From: AV40 sp035568175
GTDB taxonomy: Bacteria > Verrucomicrobiota > Verrucomicrobiia > Chthoniobacterales > UBA10450
Direction of reading: 5' to 3'
Assembly: GCA_035568175.1 (NCBI GenBank)
Contig: DATMON010000007.1
Coordinates: forward strand, 62,001 to 126,000
DNA length: 64,000 bases
Of this stretch, positions 51,009 through 59,351 are shown one piece after another; positions within the stretch are counted from its first letter, which is position 1, and the number at the start of each line of letters is the position of its first letter. Made by a program: the position numbers and the translations under genes. Below the pieces are notes generated by a model. That model saw only the letters and a program-made list of their open reading frames with translations. It had not been told where the DNA came from and made no database searches.

Positions 51009-51512
51009 CTACGTCGCGTCGCGCAGGAGCGCGTCGAGATCCAGCGGGTGCGTGCCCATTGCAATGGAACCATCGGGATTGCGCGACCACTCCTCTTTCG
51101 GACGATCGCGGTAAAGCTCGATTCCGTTGTCGTCCGGATCGTGCAGATAAAGGGCTTCACTCACTCCGTGATCACTCGCGCCGTCGAGCGGAACCTTGGC
51201 CGCGAGCAGCCGCCGGAGGGCGTCACCGAGCGTCGCGCGATCGGGATAAATAATGGCGACGTGAAATAAACCGGTCGTGCCCGGCGGCGGCGGCGAGCCG
51301 CCGAGACTTTCCCACGTGTTCAGTCCGATGTGATGATGATATCCGCCAGCAGAAATGAACGCTGCCTTCTTGCCCCAGCGTTGCATCAGTTCGAACCCGA
51401 GCACGCCGCAGTAAAATTCAAGCGACCGTTCCAAATCGGAGACCTTCAAGTGCACGTGACCGATGTGCACTCGTCGATCGAGAGGACGGAAATTTTTGCC
51501 GGGTGTGAACAT
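51009..51512 (-). CDS. VOC-superfamily (glyoxalase/extradiol dioxygenase-like) protein
   Basis: 167 aa. Two beta-alpha-beta modules: IGHVHLKVSDLERSLEFYCGVLGFELM with metal His, AFISAGGYHHHIGLNTW, GLFHVAIIYPDRATLGDALRRL, and ALYLHDPDDNGIELYRDRP with the metal Glu. The set H, H, E with YHHHIGLN is like CatE-type ring-cleavage proteins. Metal and substrate are not determined. Overlaps no neighbour; the SDR gene lies 25 bp upstream on the same strand. Confidence 0.88.
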   Translation of the reverse strand: MFTPGKNFRPLDRRVHIGHVHLKVSDLERSLEFYCGVLGFELMQRWGKKAAFISAGGYHHHIGLNTWESLGGSPPPPGTTGLFHVAIIYPDRATLGDALRRLLAAKVPLDGASDHGVSEALYLHDPDDNGIELYRDRPKEEWSRNPDGSIAMGTHPLDLDALLRDAT

Positions 51513-51537
51513 ATTTCGTCAGGTGGTTGCTCCAAAA

Positions 51538-52305
51538 TCAGCCATGCATCGAATCGTTAAGCTGCTGGAAGAACGATTCGTATTTTTCCTGGCCGCTTTC
51601 TGCGGCGAACCGTAGCGGATGCACGTTTTTGACGCAGACTTCCTTCGCGTCAGGCTGGCTCTTTAAGATCGACATCACTTCGTCGATGTATTCCTTTAGC
51701 GGCATTGCTCTGGGATCTTCAGCCATTTGGTCGCCCATCAGCGTGGTTTGGACGTAGGGCGGGATGAGTTCGAGGACTTCCACCTTTGTCGACTTGAGCT
51801 GGTAGCGGAGCGATTGGGTGTAGGAATGGATCGCCGCTTTGGTAGCGCAATACGTTGGCGTCATGGCCAACGGCACAAAGGCCAGACCAGAAGAGACGTT
51901 CATGATAGTAGCGCGCGGTTGTTTCCGGAGCGACGGCAACAACGCGGCCGTGAGCCGAACGGGACCGAGCAGGTTGGTCGTGATCGTTTTCTCGGCTGTC
52001 GATAAGTCGAACGGCTCCTCGAGCAAATTTTCCGGTTTCATCATACCGGCCATATTGATGAGCACATTGAGCGACGGAAAATCTTTCGTCACCCGAGTGA
52101 CGAACGACTGAATGCTTTTCGGGTCGGACACATCGAGCGTGACCGATTTCATCCCGGGATTGGCGGCAACGGTTTCGTCGAGCGATTTCTTCCCGCGGCC
52201 GGAGATGATGACTTGATTGCCAAGTTTGTGAAACGCTTCCGCTAACCCGCGGCCGATGCCCGAGCCGCCGCCGGTGATCAAAATGGTGTTTCCTGTTGTT
52301 TTCAT
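51538..52305 (-). CDS. Short-chain dehydrogenase/reductase (DltE-like)
   Basis: 255 aa from the ATG giving MKTTGNTILITGGGSG. Classic SDR: TGGGSGIG (NADP-binding), NMAGMMKPE (NAG-type strand), MNVSSGLAFVPLAMTPTYCATKAAIHSYTQSL with Ser, Tyr and Lys of the active site. The DltE/YbbO-like 'TGGGSGIGRGLAEAFHKLGNQV' start suggests an oxidoreductase of unknown substrate. Confidence 0.92.
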   Translation of the reverse strand: MKTTGNTILITGGGSGIGRGLAEAFHKLGNQVIISGRGKKSLDETVAANPGMKSVTLDVSDPKSIQSFVTRVTKDFPSLNVLINMAGMMKPENLLEEPFDLSTAEKTITTNLLGPVRLTAALLPSLRKQPRATIMNVSSGLAFVPLAMTPTYCATKAAIHSYTQSLRYQLKSTKVEVLELIPPYVQTTLMGDQMAEDPRAMPLKEYIDEVMSILKSQPDAKEVCVKNVHPLRFAAESGQEKYESFFQQLNDSMHG

Positions 52306-52360
52306 GATCAAACACTAACCGCGGATTACGCGGATGAAAACGGATCAACAAAGCGGGCGA

Positions 52361-52420
52361 TTACGCTCCCTGCTAGTTCATTCATAATGAAGCCCCGTTT
52401 TGGATTGCCGCAGAGCGGCA
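52361..52420. repeat. Dispersed ~60-bp repeat, copy 2 of 3 (inverted)
   Basis: Contains TTACGCTCCCTGCTAGTTCAT and GATTGCCGCAGAGCGGCAG, the reverse complement of the layout CCGCTCTGCGGCAA ... ATGAACTAGCGGGAGCGTA found at 48704-48760 and 57964-58021. The CCGC(T)C-TGCGG part can form a small hairpin. No coding potential. Confidence 0.65.
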
Positions 52421-52527
52421 GAATTGAGGTCAACCGCCCCTATCTAACTGCAAAGGAGACGCCTGCCACCACAGCTCTAAGTTGATTGAACAAGAACCAA
52501 ACCGAGACAGACTAACGAGGACAACCT

Positions 52528-53547
52528 GTGAACGCTGCGACGGCGCCAGAACAGAACTTTAACGCGCGGAAAATTATTATCGCGCTGGTCGTGCTGGTGA
52601 CGGTTTGCCTGCTCTCGCTGATCGTCGCCGGAGTTACCAGCTTGATTTCGCTGGCCGAGAGAATTCATCCGCTCGCGGGTAGCATCGTCTTCTGGACGCT
52701 TGTCCTCGCGACCGGATTTTTCGCGCTCTATTGCGTGGTCGCTTACGCAAGACTTCCAGCGGCGCTGATTCCGCCAGAGGAAGAGTTCGGTCCCAAGCAC
52801 GACGCATATCTGGAAGCGCTCCGCGTCCGGCTGGCCGCCAACCCGCGCATGCGAGGCGAGCCTCTCACGACGCCGGCAGAAATTGAAAACGCGATCGGCG
52901 TTTTGTCCGCAGAGGCGGACTCGGTCGTTCGCCGAACAGCGAGCACAGTGTTTCTGAGCACGGCACTCATGCAAAACGGCCGGCTCGACGCGCTCATTCT
53001 TCTCTTCACCCAAATCCAAATGGTCGGTCGGGTTGCGCGCGTGTATCTGCAGCGGCCGTCGCCTCGCGAATTAATCCGGCTTTATCTGAATGTTGCCGGC
53101 ACCGCGTTCATTTCCAGCGGACTCGAATCGCTCGATCTCGGAGAAATGGTTGCGCCGCTCGCGACTTCGGTTGTGCCGGCGCTGAAAGGCGGAATTCCAG
53201 GCCTGAGCGGCATCTCAGCTTTGTTGGTAAGATGTGTATCGAACGGCGCGGCCAACGCGTTTCTTACATTAAGAGTTGGCGAAGTCGCGCGACGCTACTG
53301 CGAACTAACATCGCGCACTTCACCCGAACTAATTCGTAAATCGGCGACGGCTGCCGCCGTTCAGCATCTCGGCCGGATCGTGCGGGAAAACGGCGCGCTG
53401 GTGGTGCGAAAAATCTGGGAAGCCACCGGGCGCGCATTAATTGACGGCGGCGTATCAAAAGCGGAAGACATCGCCGCCGCCACACGCGACTTGTTTGGCA
53501 AAATTTCTCAATGGCGAACGAAAGAAGAAGTGACAAGTGACCTGTGA
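52528..53547 (+). CDS. DUF697/YcjF-like membrane protein
   Basis: 339 aa from a GTG. Two N-terminal membrane helices (IIIALVVLVTVCLLSLIVAGVTSLI; SIVFWTLVLATGFFALYCVVAY), then a soluble region and the DUF697-like part (STVFLSTALMQNGRLDALILLFTQIQMVGRVARVY, LLVRCVSNGAANAFLTLRVGEVARRYC). The last codons, giving EEVTSDL and the TGA, are made by AGTGACA heptamer repeats (53529-53556), so the C-terminus is repeat-derived. Confidence 0.8.
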   Translation: MNAATAPEQNFNARKIIIALVVLVTVCLLSLIVAGVTSLISLAERIHPLAGSIVFWTLVLATGFFALYCVVAYARLPAALIPPEEEFGPKHDAYLEALRVRLAANPRMRGEPLTTPAEIENAIGVLSAEADSVVRRTASTVFLSTALMQNGRLDALILLFTQIQMVGRVARVYLQRPSPRELIRLYLNVAGTAFISSGLESLDLGEMVAPLATSVVPALKGGIPGLSGISALLVRCVSNGAANAFLTLRVGEVARRYCELTSRTSPELIRKSATAAAVQHLGRIVRENGALVVRKIWEATGRALIDGGVSKAEDIAAATRDLFGKISQWRTKEEVTSDL

Positions 53548-53556
53548 CGAGTGACC
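53529..53556. repeat. AGTGACG heptamer repeat overlapping a gene end
   Basis: Units AGTGACA, AGTGACC, TGTGACG, AGTGACC in exact 7-bp register. The first two and a half are translated as the end of the DUF697 protein. Related arrays: 54094-54107, 59307-59334, 60847-60874 and 62294-62321. Confidence 0.8.
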
Positions 53557-53602
53557 CGCCTTCGCTAAAGCTACGGCGCGGCAAGCGATTGGCGTGTGAC
53601 AG

Positions 53603-54085
53603 ATGACGATAAGCTCGGAGACAACATCGGATAATCCCGGGGTCATTGCATTTCCGCCGTTGATCTGGCTGATGAATGCAGTGATCAGCGTGCTGGTGCA
53701 TTTCTTCTTAATCCAGCTGCCGATTGCGAGTTATCGCGCCAGTCTGGTTTGCGGAATTGTTCTCCTCATCCTAGCGCCGACGCTCGCGTTGTCGGCCCTG
53801 GTCACGATGAAAACGGCAGGAACAAACGTGAACCCGGCCAAGCCTGCGTTGACGATCGTGCGCGGCGGGCCGTTTCGCTTCACGCGTAACCCGATGTATC
53901 TGGCCCTTTGTTTACTGCAGATCGCGCTCGGATTTTTTCTGAACGACTGGATCACGCTGCTGTTCGTCGTTCCGTTGGCTTTGATCATGCATTATGGAGT
54001 GATCCTGCGGGAAGAGAGATATCTCACCGCAAAATTCGGCGAGCCTTATCTGGAATTGAAACGCGAAGTGCGCCGCTGGCTCTAG
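53603..54085 (+). CDS. Isoprenylcysteine carboxyl methyltransferase-like membrane protein
   Basis: 160 aa. Hydrophobic helices, then the conserved cytosolic motif VRGGPFRFTRNPMYLALCLLQIALGFFL and the end LREERYLTAKFGEPYLELKREVRRWL, the ICMT/PEMT SAM-binding pattern (RxxRNPxY and ExxLxxxFGxxYxxYxxxVxR). Bacterial members methylate unknown lipids or peptides. A related protein is at 59352. Confidence 0.88.
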   Translation: MTISSETTSDNPGVIAFPPLIWLMNAVISVLVHFFLIQLPIASYRASLVCGIVLLILAPTLALSALVTMKTAGTNVNPAKPALTIVRGGPFRFTRNPMYLALCLLQIALGFFLNDWITLLFVVPLALIMHYGVILREERYLTAKFGEPYLELKREVRRWL

Positions 54086-54151
54086 AATTTCCAAGTGACG
54101 AGTGACAAGCGGCGACGGACGGGCATTAAGTTGCCACTTCCGGTCTCGCGG

Positions 54152-56575
54152 TTAGATCTTCGGCGCGAGTGCGGCTACAAGTTTTTCGAAGCGCGGGTCG
54201 CCGCGAAGCGAATCCCATTGCGGGTAGAGCTTGAGTTCGCCGTAGGTGATGCCGCTGGGAATTTTTGCGGCAATTGCAAGTTGTTCGAGCGCCAAATCCT
54301 TCTCGCCAGTCCAGGCATAGATCGTGGCGAGATTGATGATGTAAGAAGGGCCGTCCATTGCATCCTTGGTGACCGGCAACAGTTCACACGCGCGGCGCCC
54401 TTCGCGGATCGCATCTTCCTTGCGTCCGAGACCGGCATCGATCAGTCCGAGTCGACTCCAGGCCGACGCGTAATCGGGCTGGTCGCGGACGATCTTCGTT
54501 TCGATGGCGCGGGCAGCGGTGAGAGCGGCGTGCGCTTTGGCCTCGTCTCCGAAGGTGCGTGCGGCGACGCCAACAAACCAGTCTCGCGCCCAGAGTGAGT
54601 TGTTGTAGGTATCAGGCAGTCCCTCGGCGCGAATGGATTGGAGCGCACGAGTGGCCAACGCGGAATCCCGCCCGGCCAGCGCACAATAAAAAAGGCCCCT
54701 TGCGATGTCGGTAGCTGCCTGCGGGTCTTGGTTGATAATAGCGGAAAGTTTGGTGCCCCACGACTGGACATCAGCGTATTCGAAGAATGGGATTTGAGCG
54801 AGCTGCGCACGGACAAAGTGATCCGTGGGAATAACGGAGAGGGCCCGCTCAAACATGTGGGCCGACTCAGCAAAACGGCGTTGTGTCTGGTAAGTGAATG
54901 CCGTTTCCACCAGGTAGCGGAAATTGCGCGGATCGAGACTAACGCTACGCTCCTCATTTTGAGTCGCCTCAGACCAGCGCCCTTGACGGCGATCGATGGG
55001 AGCAGTGATGGCGTAGACAACGGCATTGTTCGGAAGCGTCTTCCGGGCAAGCTCCAGTTCAGCGCGGGCGCGATCGTAATCCCGGAAAGCCTTATACGCA
55101 TAGTTGGCCTGCATGAGATGGACATCCCCGGCATCCGGGTTCACAGCGGCCGCTCGCTCAATAGTCGCGCGAGCCAACTCAAGGCGGACAGCGGTGTGGT
55201 CGAAGCCCTGCCAATAGAGATCGATGTGAGCCGCGGAGAGAAGACCATACGCACTTAAGAAGTGCGGATCGCGCGCGAGCGCTTCATCAAGCAAGGTTAT
55301 CGCCTGAAGGAGAGCTTCTTTTCCACCGGGATTAGAGGCCAATTCGGACAGCTGCAGGGCCTGAGCATAAAGTCTCTGAGCAACAGGGTCGGTGGTGGGC
55401 GGCTGCGCGATAGCTGCTTTCTCGCTTGGCGACATCCGAGCCTGGAGCTGGTCGGCAATCGTTTGAGCAACCTCGCTTTGAATGGCGAACACATCCGCGA
55501 GATCGCGATCGTAAGTCTGCGCCCAAAGATGCGCATCCGTGCGCGCGTCGATGAGCTGAGCATTGACCCGGATGCGGTTGGCCGCGCGCTGGACACTACC
55601 TTCCAGAACGTGGGCAACGCCGAGTTGCCGTCCAATTTCACGAAGGTTGCGGGTGCGAACGACCTTATATTGCATCACGCTGGTGCGACTAATCACCTTA
55701 AGATCTGCAACCTTCGCCAGATTGGTGAGGATTTGATCCTGGACGCCATCGGTGAAAAAGGCGGTCTCCTGATTCGCGCTTAGGTTTTCGAACGGCAGAA
55801 CTGCAATGCTTTTTTCCGGAATCGAAGCGGCGACGGCTGAAATCGTGGCGCGAGCCACGTCCGTCGACTGAGGCGCAACTAATTGGAAAAATAGTTTAGA
55901 ACCGAGCCCTGCTGCCGTGAGAACAAACAGACCGACGATTAGCATTCGCGGAATCCGATCGGGTATTCTTTGAGGCGCACTGGCAGTGTGGACACTCGCG
56001 ATGAGTTTGGCGGGCCGCTCAGGATTGCCCACTTCATCATTATAAAGATTAACGAGCGAAATCACTTCGCCGTGTTTAACTTCGCATTCGCCGAGGTCGT
56101 GGAGATACAGTTGCCAGTGCCGGTATTGAGCAAGGTCTTCCGCAACGCGTTTCGACAGAAGAATGTGTCCAGCGTCGCCGCAATCCATCACTCGCTGGGC
56201 GATGTTAATGCCGGCCCCGGTGACGTTCGATCGATCATTCAGATCAGTCATTCCACTGACCGGTCCGCTGTGCACGCCCATTCGAATTTTCAATTCGGGA
56301 TGGTTGAGCAATGCCTTGCTCGCTTGTAACGCGCATCGGACAGGCGCGTCCGGCGTGCTAGTGAAAGCTAACGCCATTCCGTCTCCGGTCGGCAGGCAAA
56401 TGAGCTTCTCCGTCGCTTCGGCAATACGAAACGCGTCGGTATTTCGGAAAACTTGATTTAGTTCGTCGAGCGACCCGCGCTGCTCGTTGATCAACAACTT
56501 TGAGTAGCCCACGATGTCCACAAAAAGGACATGGGCGATCTCTAACTGAAGATCTGGTTCGAGCTCAGTGGACAT
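54152..56575 (-). CDS. Class III nucleotidyl cyclase with FlgO/TolB-like domain and TPRs (second copy)
   Basis: 807 aa, same domain order as 29125-31542: cyclase 1-180, membrane helix about 213-232, SIAVLPFENLSANQETAFFTDGVQDQIL periplasmic-like domain, TPR superhelix. The first ~182 residues and the 5' flank are nearly identical to the other copy (a 294-nt segment encodes an identical antisense frame in both), while TPRs share little. It is inverted relative to the first copy and is followed on its 5' side by a relic of the histidine kinase gene end. Confidence 0.92.
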   Translation of the reverse strand: MSTELEPDLQLEIAHVLFVDIVGYSKLLINEQRGSLDELNQVFRNTDAFRIAEATEKLICLPTGDGMALAFTSTPDAPVRCALQASKALLNHPELKIRMGVHSGPVSGMTDLNDRSNVTGAGINIAQRVMDCGDAGHILLSKRVAEDLAQYRHWQLYLHDLGECEVKHGEVISLVNLYNDEVGNPERPAKLIASVHTASAPQRIPDRIPRMLIVGLFVLTAAGLGSKLFFQLVAPQSTDVARATISAVAASIPEKSIAVLPFENLSANQETAFFTDGVQDQILTNLAKVADLKVISRTSVMQYKVVRTRNLREIGRQLGVAHVLEGSVQRAANRIRVNAQLIDARTDAHLWAQTYDRDLADVFAIQSEVAQTIADQLQARMSPSEKAAIAQPPTTDPVAQRLYAQALQLSELASNPGGKEALLQAITLLDEALARDPHFLSAYGLLSAAHIDLYWQGFDHTAVRLELARATIERAAAVNPDAGDVHLMQANYAYKAFRDYDRARAELELARKTLPNNAVVYAITAPIDRRQGRWSEATQNEERSVSLDPRNFRYLVETAFTYQTQRRFAESAHMFERALSVIPTDHFVRAQLAQIPFFEYADVQSWGTKLSAIINQDPQAATDIARGLFYCALAGRDSALATRALQSIRAEGLPDTYNNSLWARDWFVGVAARTFGDEAKAHAALTAARAIETKIVRDQPDYASAWSRLGLIDAGLGRKEDAIREGRRACELLPVTKDAMDGPSYIINLATIYAWTGEKDLALEQLAIAAKIPSGITYGELKLYPQWDSLRGDPRFEKLVAALAPKI

Positions 56576-56698
56576 GGCAAGTCGGGCGACATCCCGCTAG
56601 ACGGGAGGTCGATAGTTGGAGGCGAAGCTTCTCCCGCGCCAAATCCAGCCACTTTCTGCAGCTGCGGTCGAACTGACGAAGACCGTGGCCAAAATGGG

Positions 56699-56757
56699 CT
56701 AGGTCTGGAGGGGTAGTTCGACCGTAAACGTGGTGCCTTGCTCGCTGCTTTTCACCG
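56699..56757 (-). pseudogene. Relic of the histidine kinase 3' end
   Basis: The last ~18 codons of the kinase at 27862-29001 are repeated here: VKSSEQGTTFTVELPL then Q (R in the original) T and TAG. The homology ends abruptly next to the palindrome at 56761. It shows that the duplicated block began within the kinase gene. Confidence 0.88.
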
Positions 56758-56760
56758 ATG

Positions 56761-56777
56761 TCATAAGCCGCTTATGA
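56761..56777. repeat. TCATAAGC-C-GCTTATGA palindrome at the duplication edge
   Basis: Fifth copy of the palindrome seen at 49973-50101 and 50340. It lies within about 4 bp of the point where homology to the 28.9-kb region starts. Confidence 0.8.
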
Positions 56778-56801
56778 TCGACCAGTCCGGTTGTTTGCCA
56801 A

Positions 56802-57944
56802 TCAGCTCCGCGCTGCTTGCGGCGCGGCGAGTTCACGCCCGGCGATGCGATGGCGCAGTTGTAGAAACGGGCGCTCGACCATCAGAAATAGAATTGTGGC
56901 GGCGAGGTAAACGCAGAGTTCAACGCCGATCAGGGCGGATGTCGATGTAAGCGCGATGTCGTGGTCCAAACAAAATTGGCCGACGAAATGGATTACGAGT
57001 TTCTGAATCAGATACGCGCTGTAAGCGATGCTGGCGATAAACGCAGCTCCGGGAATTGCGACTCGACGAAACGGCAGCCGCGGACTGACTGCACAAACGA
57101 GAAGCGCCGCCATGCCGAGAGCGATGAGCGGAAATTGCGAAACCGCAGCGCTCATGGACAGATATTCGCCTTCGCCCAACCACAAAGCGTAAACAATGAG
57201 CGCGAGTCCGGGCAGCCAAAGCCAGATTGCGGAGTTCGTCAGTCGTTTCCACCATTGCGGCCGGAATTCTTCGATGGCGGCCAGAGCCACGCCGAAGACA
57301 AGCGGATCGAGGCGGGTCCAAGTCGGATAATAGATCCAAGTCTGGAACCCGCGGTAGGAGACACCCGAAATCTCGGCCGGATTTTGGAAGGCAAGAAATG
57401 TGCGGAGCGCGAGTCCACCAAAAACGATCGCGCACGGAACGATGATAGCCGCGCGTGGCCACCGATTTACAAAGAGCAGGATGAATGGAAGCGCGAGATA
57501 GAATTGATCTTCGACGGCGAGCGACCAGGCATGCGAAAATGCAGTCCCGCCGTGGAGCCCGACGTTTTGGACGGACAAAACAAATTTCCACCACGGCGTC
57601 ATCTCGGGATACTCACGCCACGACGGTAGAAAAATGTAAATGGCGAGGATGACGAAGTAGGCCGGCATGATCCGCAACGCGCGTCGCGCGAAAAAGCGGC
57701 TGAGATTAATCGATTGATCGCGCGCGAGCGGCGCGAGCAGTTGACCGCCGATCAGATAGCCGCTCAGGACAAAGAAAAGATCGACACCGATCCAGCCCCA
57801 GCGGTCGACGCGGCCGGGCATCGGAAAGCCCATGATGCCGGCGTGGTAAGTGACAACGACGATGATGGCGAGGGCGCGGAGAAGATCGAGACCCGGCTGG
57901 CGCTCGCGATCTTGGAAGCGGGGATCAACTGCAGAATCAGACAC
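56802..57944 (-). CDS. Acyltransferase family 3 (OafA/YrhL-like) membrane protein
   Basis: 380 aa with about ten membrane helices. It starts with a soluble ~15-residue head, then GLDLLRALAIIVVVTYHAG (conserved RALAI and HAG), GWIGVDLFFVLSGYLIGGQL, FFARRALRIMPAYFVILA, and AFSHAWSLAVEDQFYLALPFIL (SLAVEEQFYL block). These enzymes O-acylate surface polysaccharides or lipids. It is likely involved in envelope glycan decoration. Confidence 0.92.
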   Translation of the reverse strand: MSDSAVDPRFQDRERQPGLDLLRALAIIVVVTYHAGIMGFPMPGRVDRWGWIGVDLFFVLSGYLIGGQLLAPLARDQSINLSRFFARRALRIMPAYFVILAIYIFLPSWREYPEMTPWWKFVLSVQNVGLHGGTAFSHAWSLAVEDQFYLALPFILLFVNRWPRAAIIVPCAIVFGGLALRTFLAFQNPAEISGVSYRGFQTWIYYPTWTRLDPLVFGVALAAIEEFRPQWWKRLTNSAIWLWLPGLALIVYALWLGEGEYLSMSAAVSQFPLIALGMAALLVCAVSPRLPFRRVAIPGAAFIASIAYSAYLIQKLVIHFVGQFCLDHDIALTSTSALIGVELCVYLAATILFLMVERPFLQLRHRIAGRELAAPQAARS

Positions 57945-58247
57945 AAATATAATCAGGAATCACGCCGCTCTGCGGCAAACCGAAAGCAAGGGAACAAAAT
58001 GGATGAACTAGCGGAAGCGTAAACCAGGAACCCAGGAGAAGAACGGAACAGGATTAACAGTTTCAGATTCGTCTGACTCAAGAAATGAGGAAGTAGAAAT
58101 TACAAAGGAGAAAGCGCCAAAGGTTAAACGCGCTTTGAGCGGGACTGAGACAGATTGATCGACGAGTCATGAACACAGTTCGTCGTTTGCTGCAGAAACT
58201 TTCGATTTATTTTTGAAAACGCGACCGACACGGCCATCTCGACAACT
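57945..58247. other. Gap with copy 3 of the ~60-bp repeat
   Basis: 57964-58021 contains CGCCGCTCTGCGGCAA and GGATGAACTAGCGGAAGCGTAA, copy 3 of the repeat at 48704 and 52361. The rest (58022-58247) is relatively A-rich and has no coding frame of note. Confidence 0.6.
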
Positions 58248-59303
58248 TCAAGACCGGTATTTTTGGATCAAGTGATCGATGTAGGCGCTGTAGGTTTCGG
58301 CGAGTGCTGCGCTATCGATGAACAGAATGTTCTCGGCGTTGAACTCGGCGCTGCGCGAGAAGTTATAGGAACCGGTGATGACCGTGTCGTCGACGACCAG
58401 GACTTTGTTGTGCATGAAATCGTGTTTACTGGTCGGTGTGTAGGGCGTTGAATTTTTTCCGACGAGGTGGGCGCGTGCGACAATTTCCTGGAGAGCGCCG
58501 ATCTTCCAACGATTTGACGGAACGTCCTGCCATTGGCGATAAACGTCAGACATTTGGGTGCGATCATAAATTCCGTCGACCGTCACTCCGCCGCGCTGCA
58601 ATAAATTTCCTAGCTCGGAGATGAGCGTGCCGGAATTGATTAGCAAACTGCAGATGCGGACACGACGTTTCGCCGCCCGAACGCGACTCGCGATCTCGGA
58701 ATCGATTTCTTGTCCACACCCCGGTGAAAACATGACGCGCGCCTCGCCGGGTTGACCGGCGAAGGTGATGGGCGCGGCAATGGTGCGGATGTCGCCGGTG
58801 TTATCGAAGTTCTCTTTTTCCCAAAGCTGATCGAATTCCTCCGCGTAATAAGCGGCCAACGGCGCAGAATCGATCGTGACAATGTTGTTTTCCATCAAGG
58901 TGAAGGCGTCATCCGTCATATTGGTCGAGCCGGTCCAGACCGATTGGCCGTCGCGGACGATGAATTTGTTGTGCATTAATTTCATGCCGGCGATCCGGCG
59001 CCACGGATAGCCTAACGATTGAACAAACGCGCCAGTGCCGGCAGGCGCGGGATCCTGGCCGGCGGCAACATTTGGCTGAGCTGGTTTGTCACCGTCATAG
59101 CAAAACCGAATTTGCACACCGGCCGCAGCGCGCTCGCGCAAAGCGGAACTGAGCGCAGCCTTCAGCGGATCGTTGAACCGCATGTCGTAAGCCGCGAAAT
59201 CCAAGGTCTTGGTGGCGCCGCGGATAAATGCAGTCAGCCGCTCCATGACGGAGTCGGCCGATTGTTCGCCCTGCGCGAGAAAGAAGACAGAAAGTGTATC
59301 CAA
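58248..59303 (-). CDS. Phospholipase D-like (two HKD) protein
   Basis: About 351 aa from a TTG at 59303 (MDTLSVFFLAQGEQ); an ATG at 59246 is an alternative. An open frame to 59468 is formed by repeat sequence and overlaps the divergent methyltransferase gene, so it is rejected. Two HKD motifs: MHNKFIVRDGQSVWTGSTN and MHNKVLVVDDTVITGSYNFS, giving a PLD-type phosphodiesterase or nuclease fold. A short hydrophobic stretch at the start could be part of a leader. Substrate unknown. Confidence 0.87.
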   Translation of the reverse strand: MDTLSVFFLAQGEQSADSVMERLTAFIRGATKTLDFAAYDMRFNDPLKAALSSALRERAAAGVQIRFCYDGDKPAQPNVAAGQDPAPAGTGAFVQSLGYPWRRIAGMKLMHNKFIVRDGQSVWTGSTNMTDDAFTLMENNIVTIDSAPLAAYYAEEFDQLWEKENFDNTGDIRTIAAPITFAGQPGEARVMFSPGCGQEIDSEIASRVRAAKRRVRICSLLINSGTLISELGNLLQRGGVTVDGIYDRTQMSDVYRQWQDVPSNRWKIGALQEIVARAHLVGKNSTPYTPTSKHDFMHNKVLVVDDTVITGSYNFSRSAEFNAENILFIDSAALAETYSAYIDHLIQKYRS

Positions 59304-59306
59304 GAG

Positions 59307-59334
59307 AGTGACAAGTGACCGGTGACGAGTGACA
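59307..59334. repeat. AGTGACA heptamer repeat
   Basis: Units AGTGACA, AGTGACC, GGTGACG, AGTGACA in register, between the divergent PLD and methyltransferase genes, right where both starts must lie. Confidence 0.75.
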
Positions 59335-59351
59335 AGTGCAAGCATCAAACC

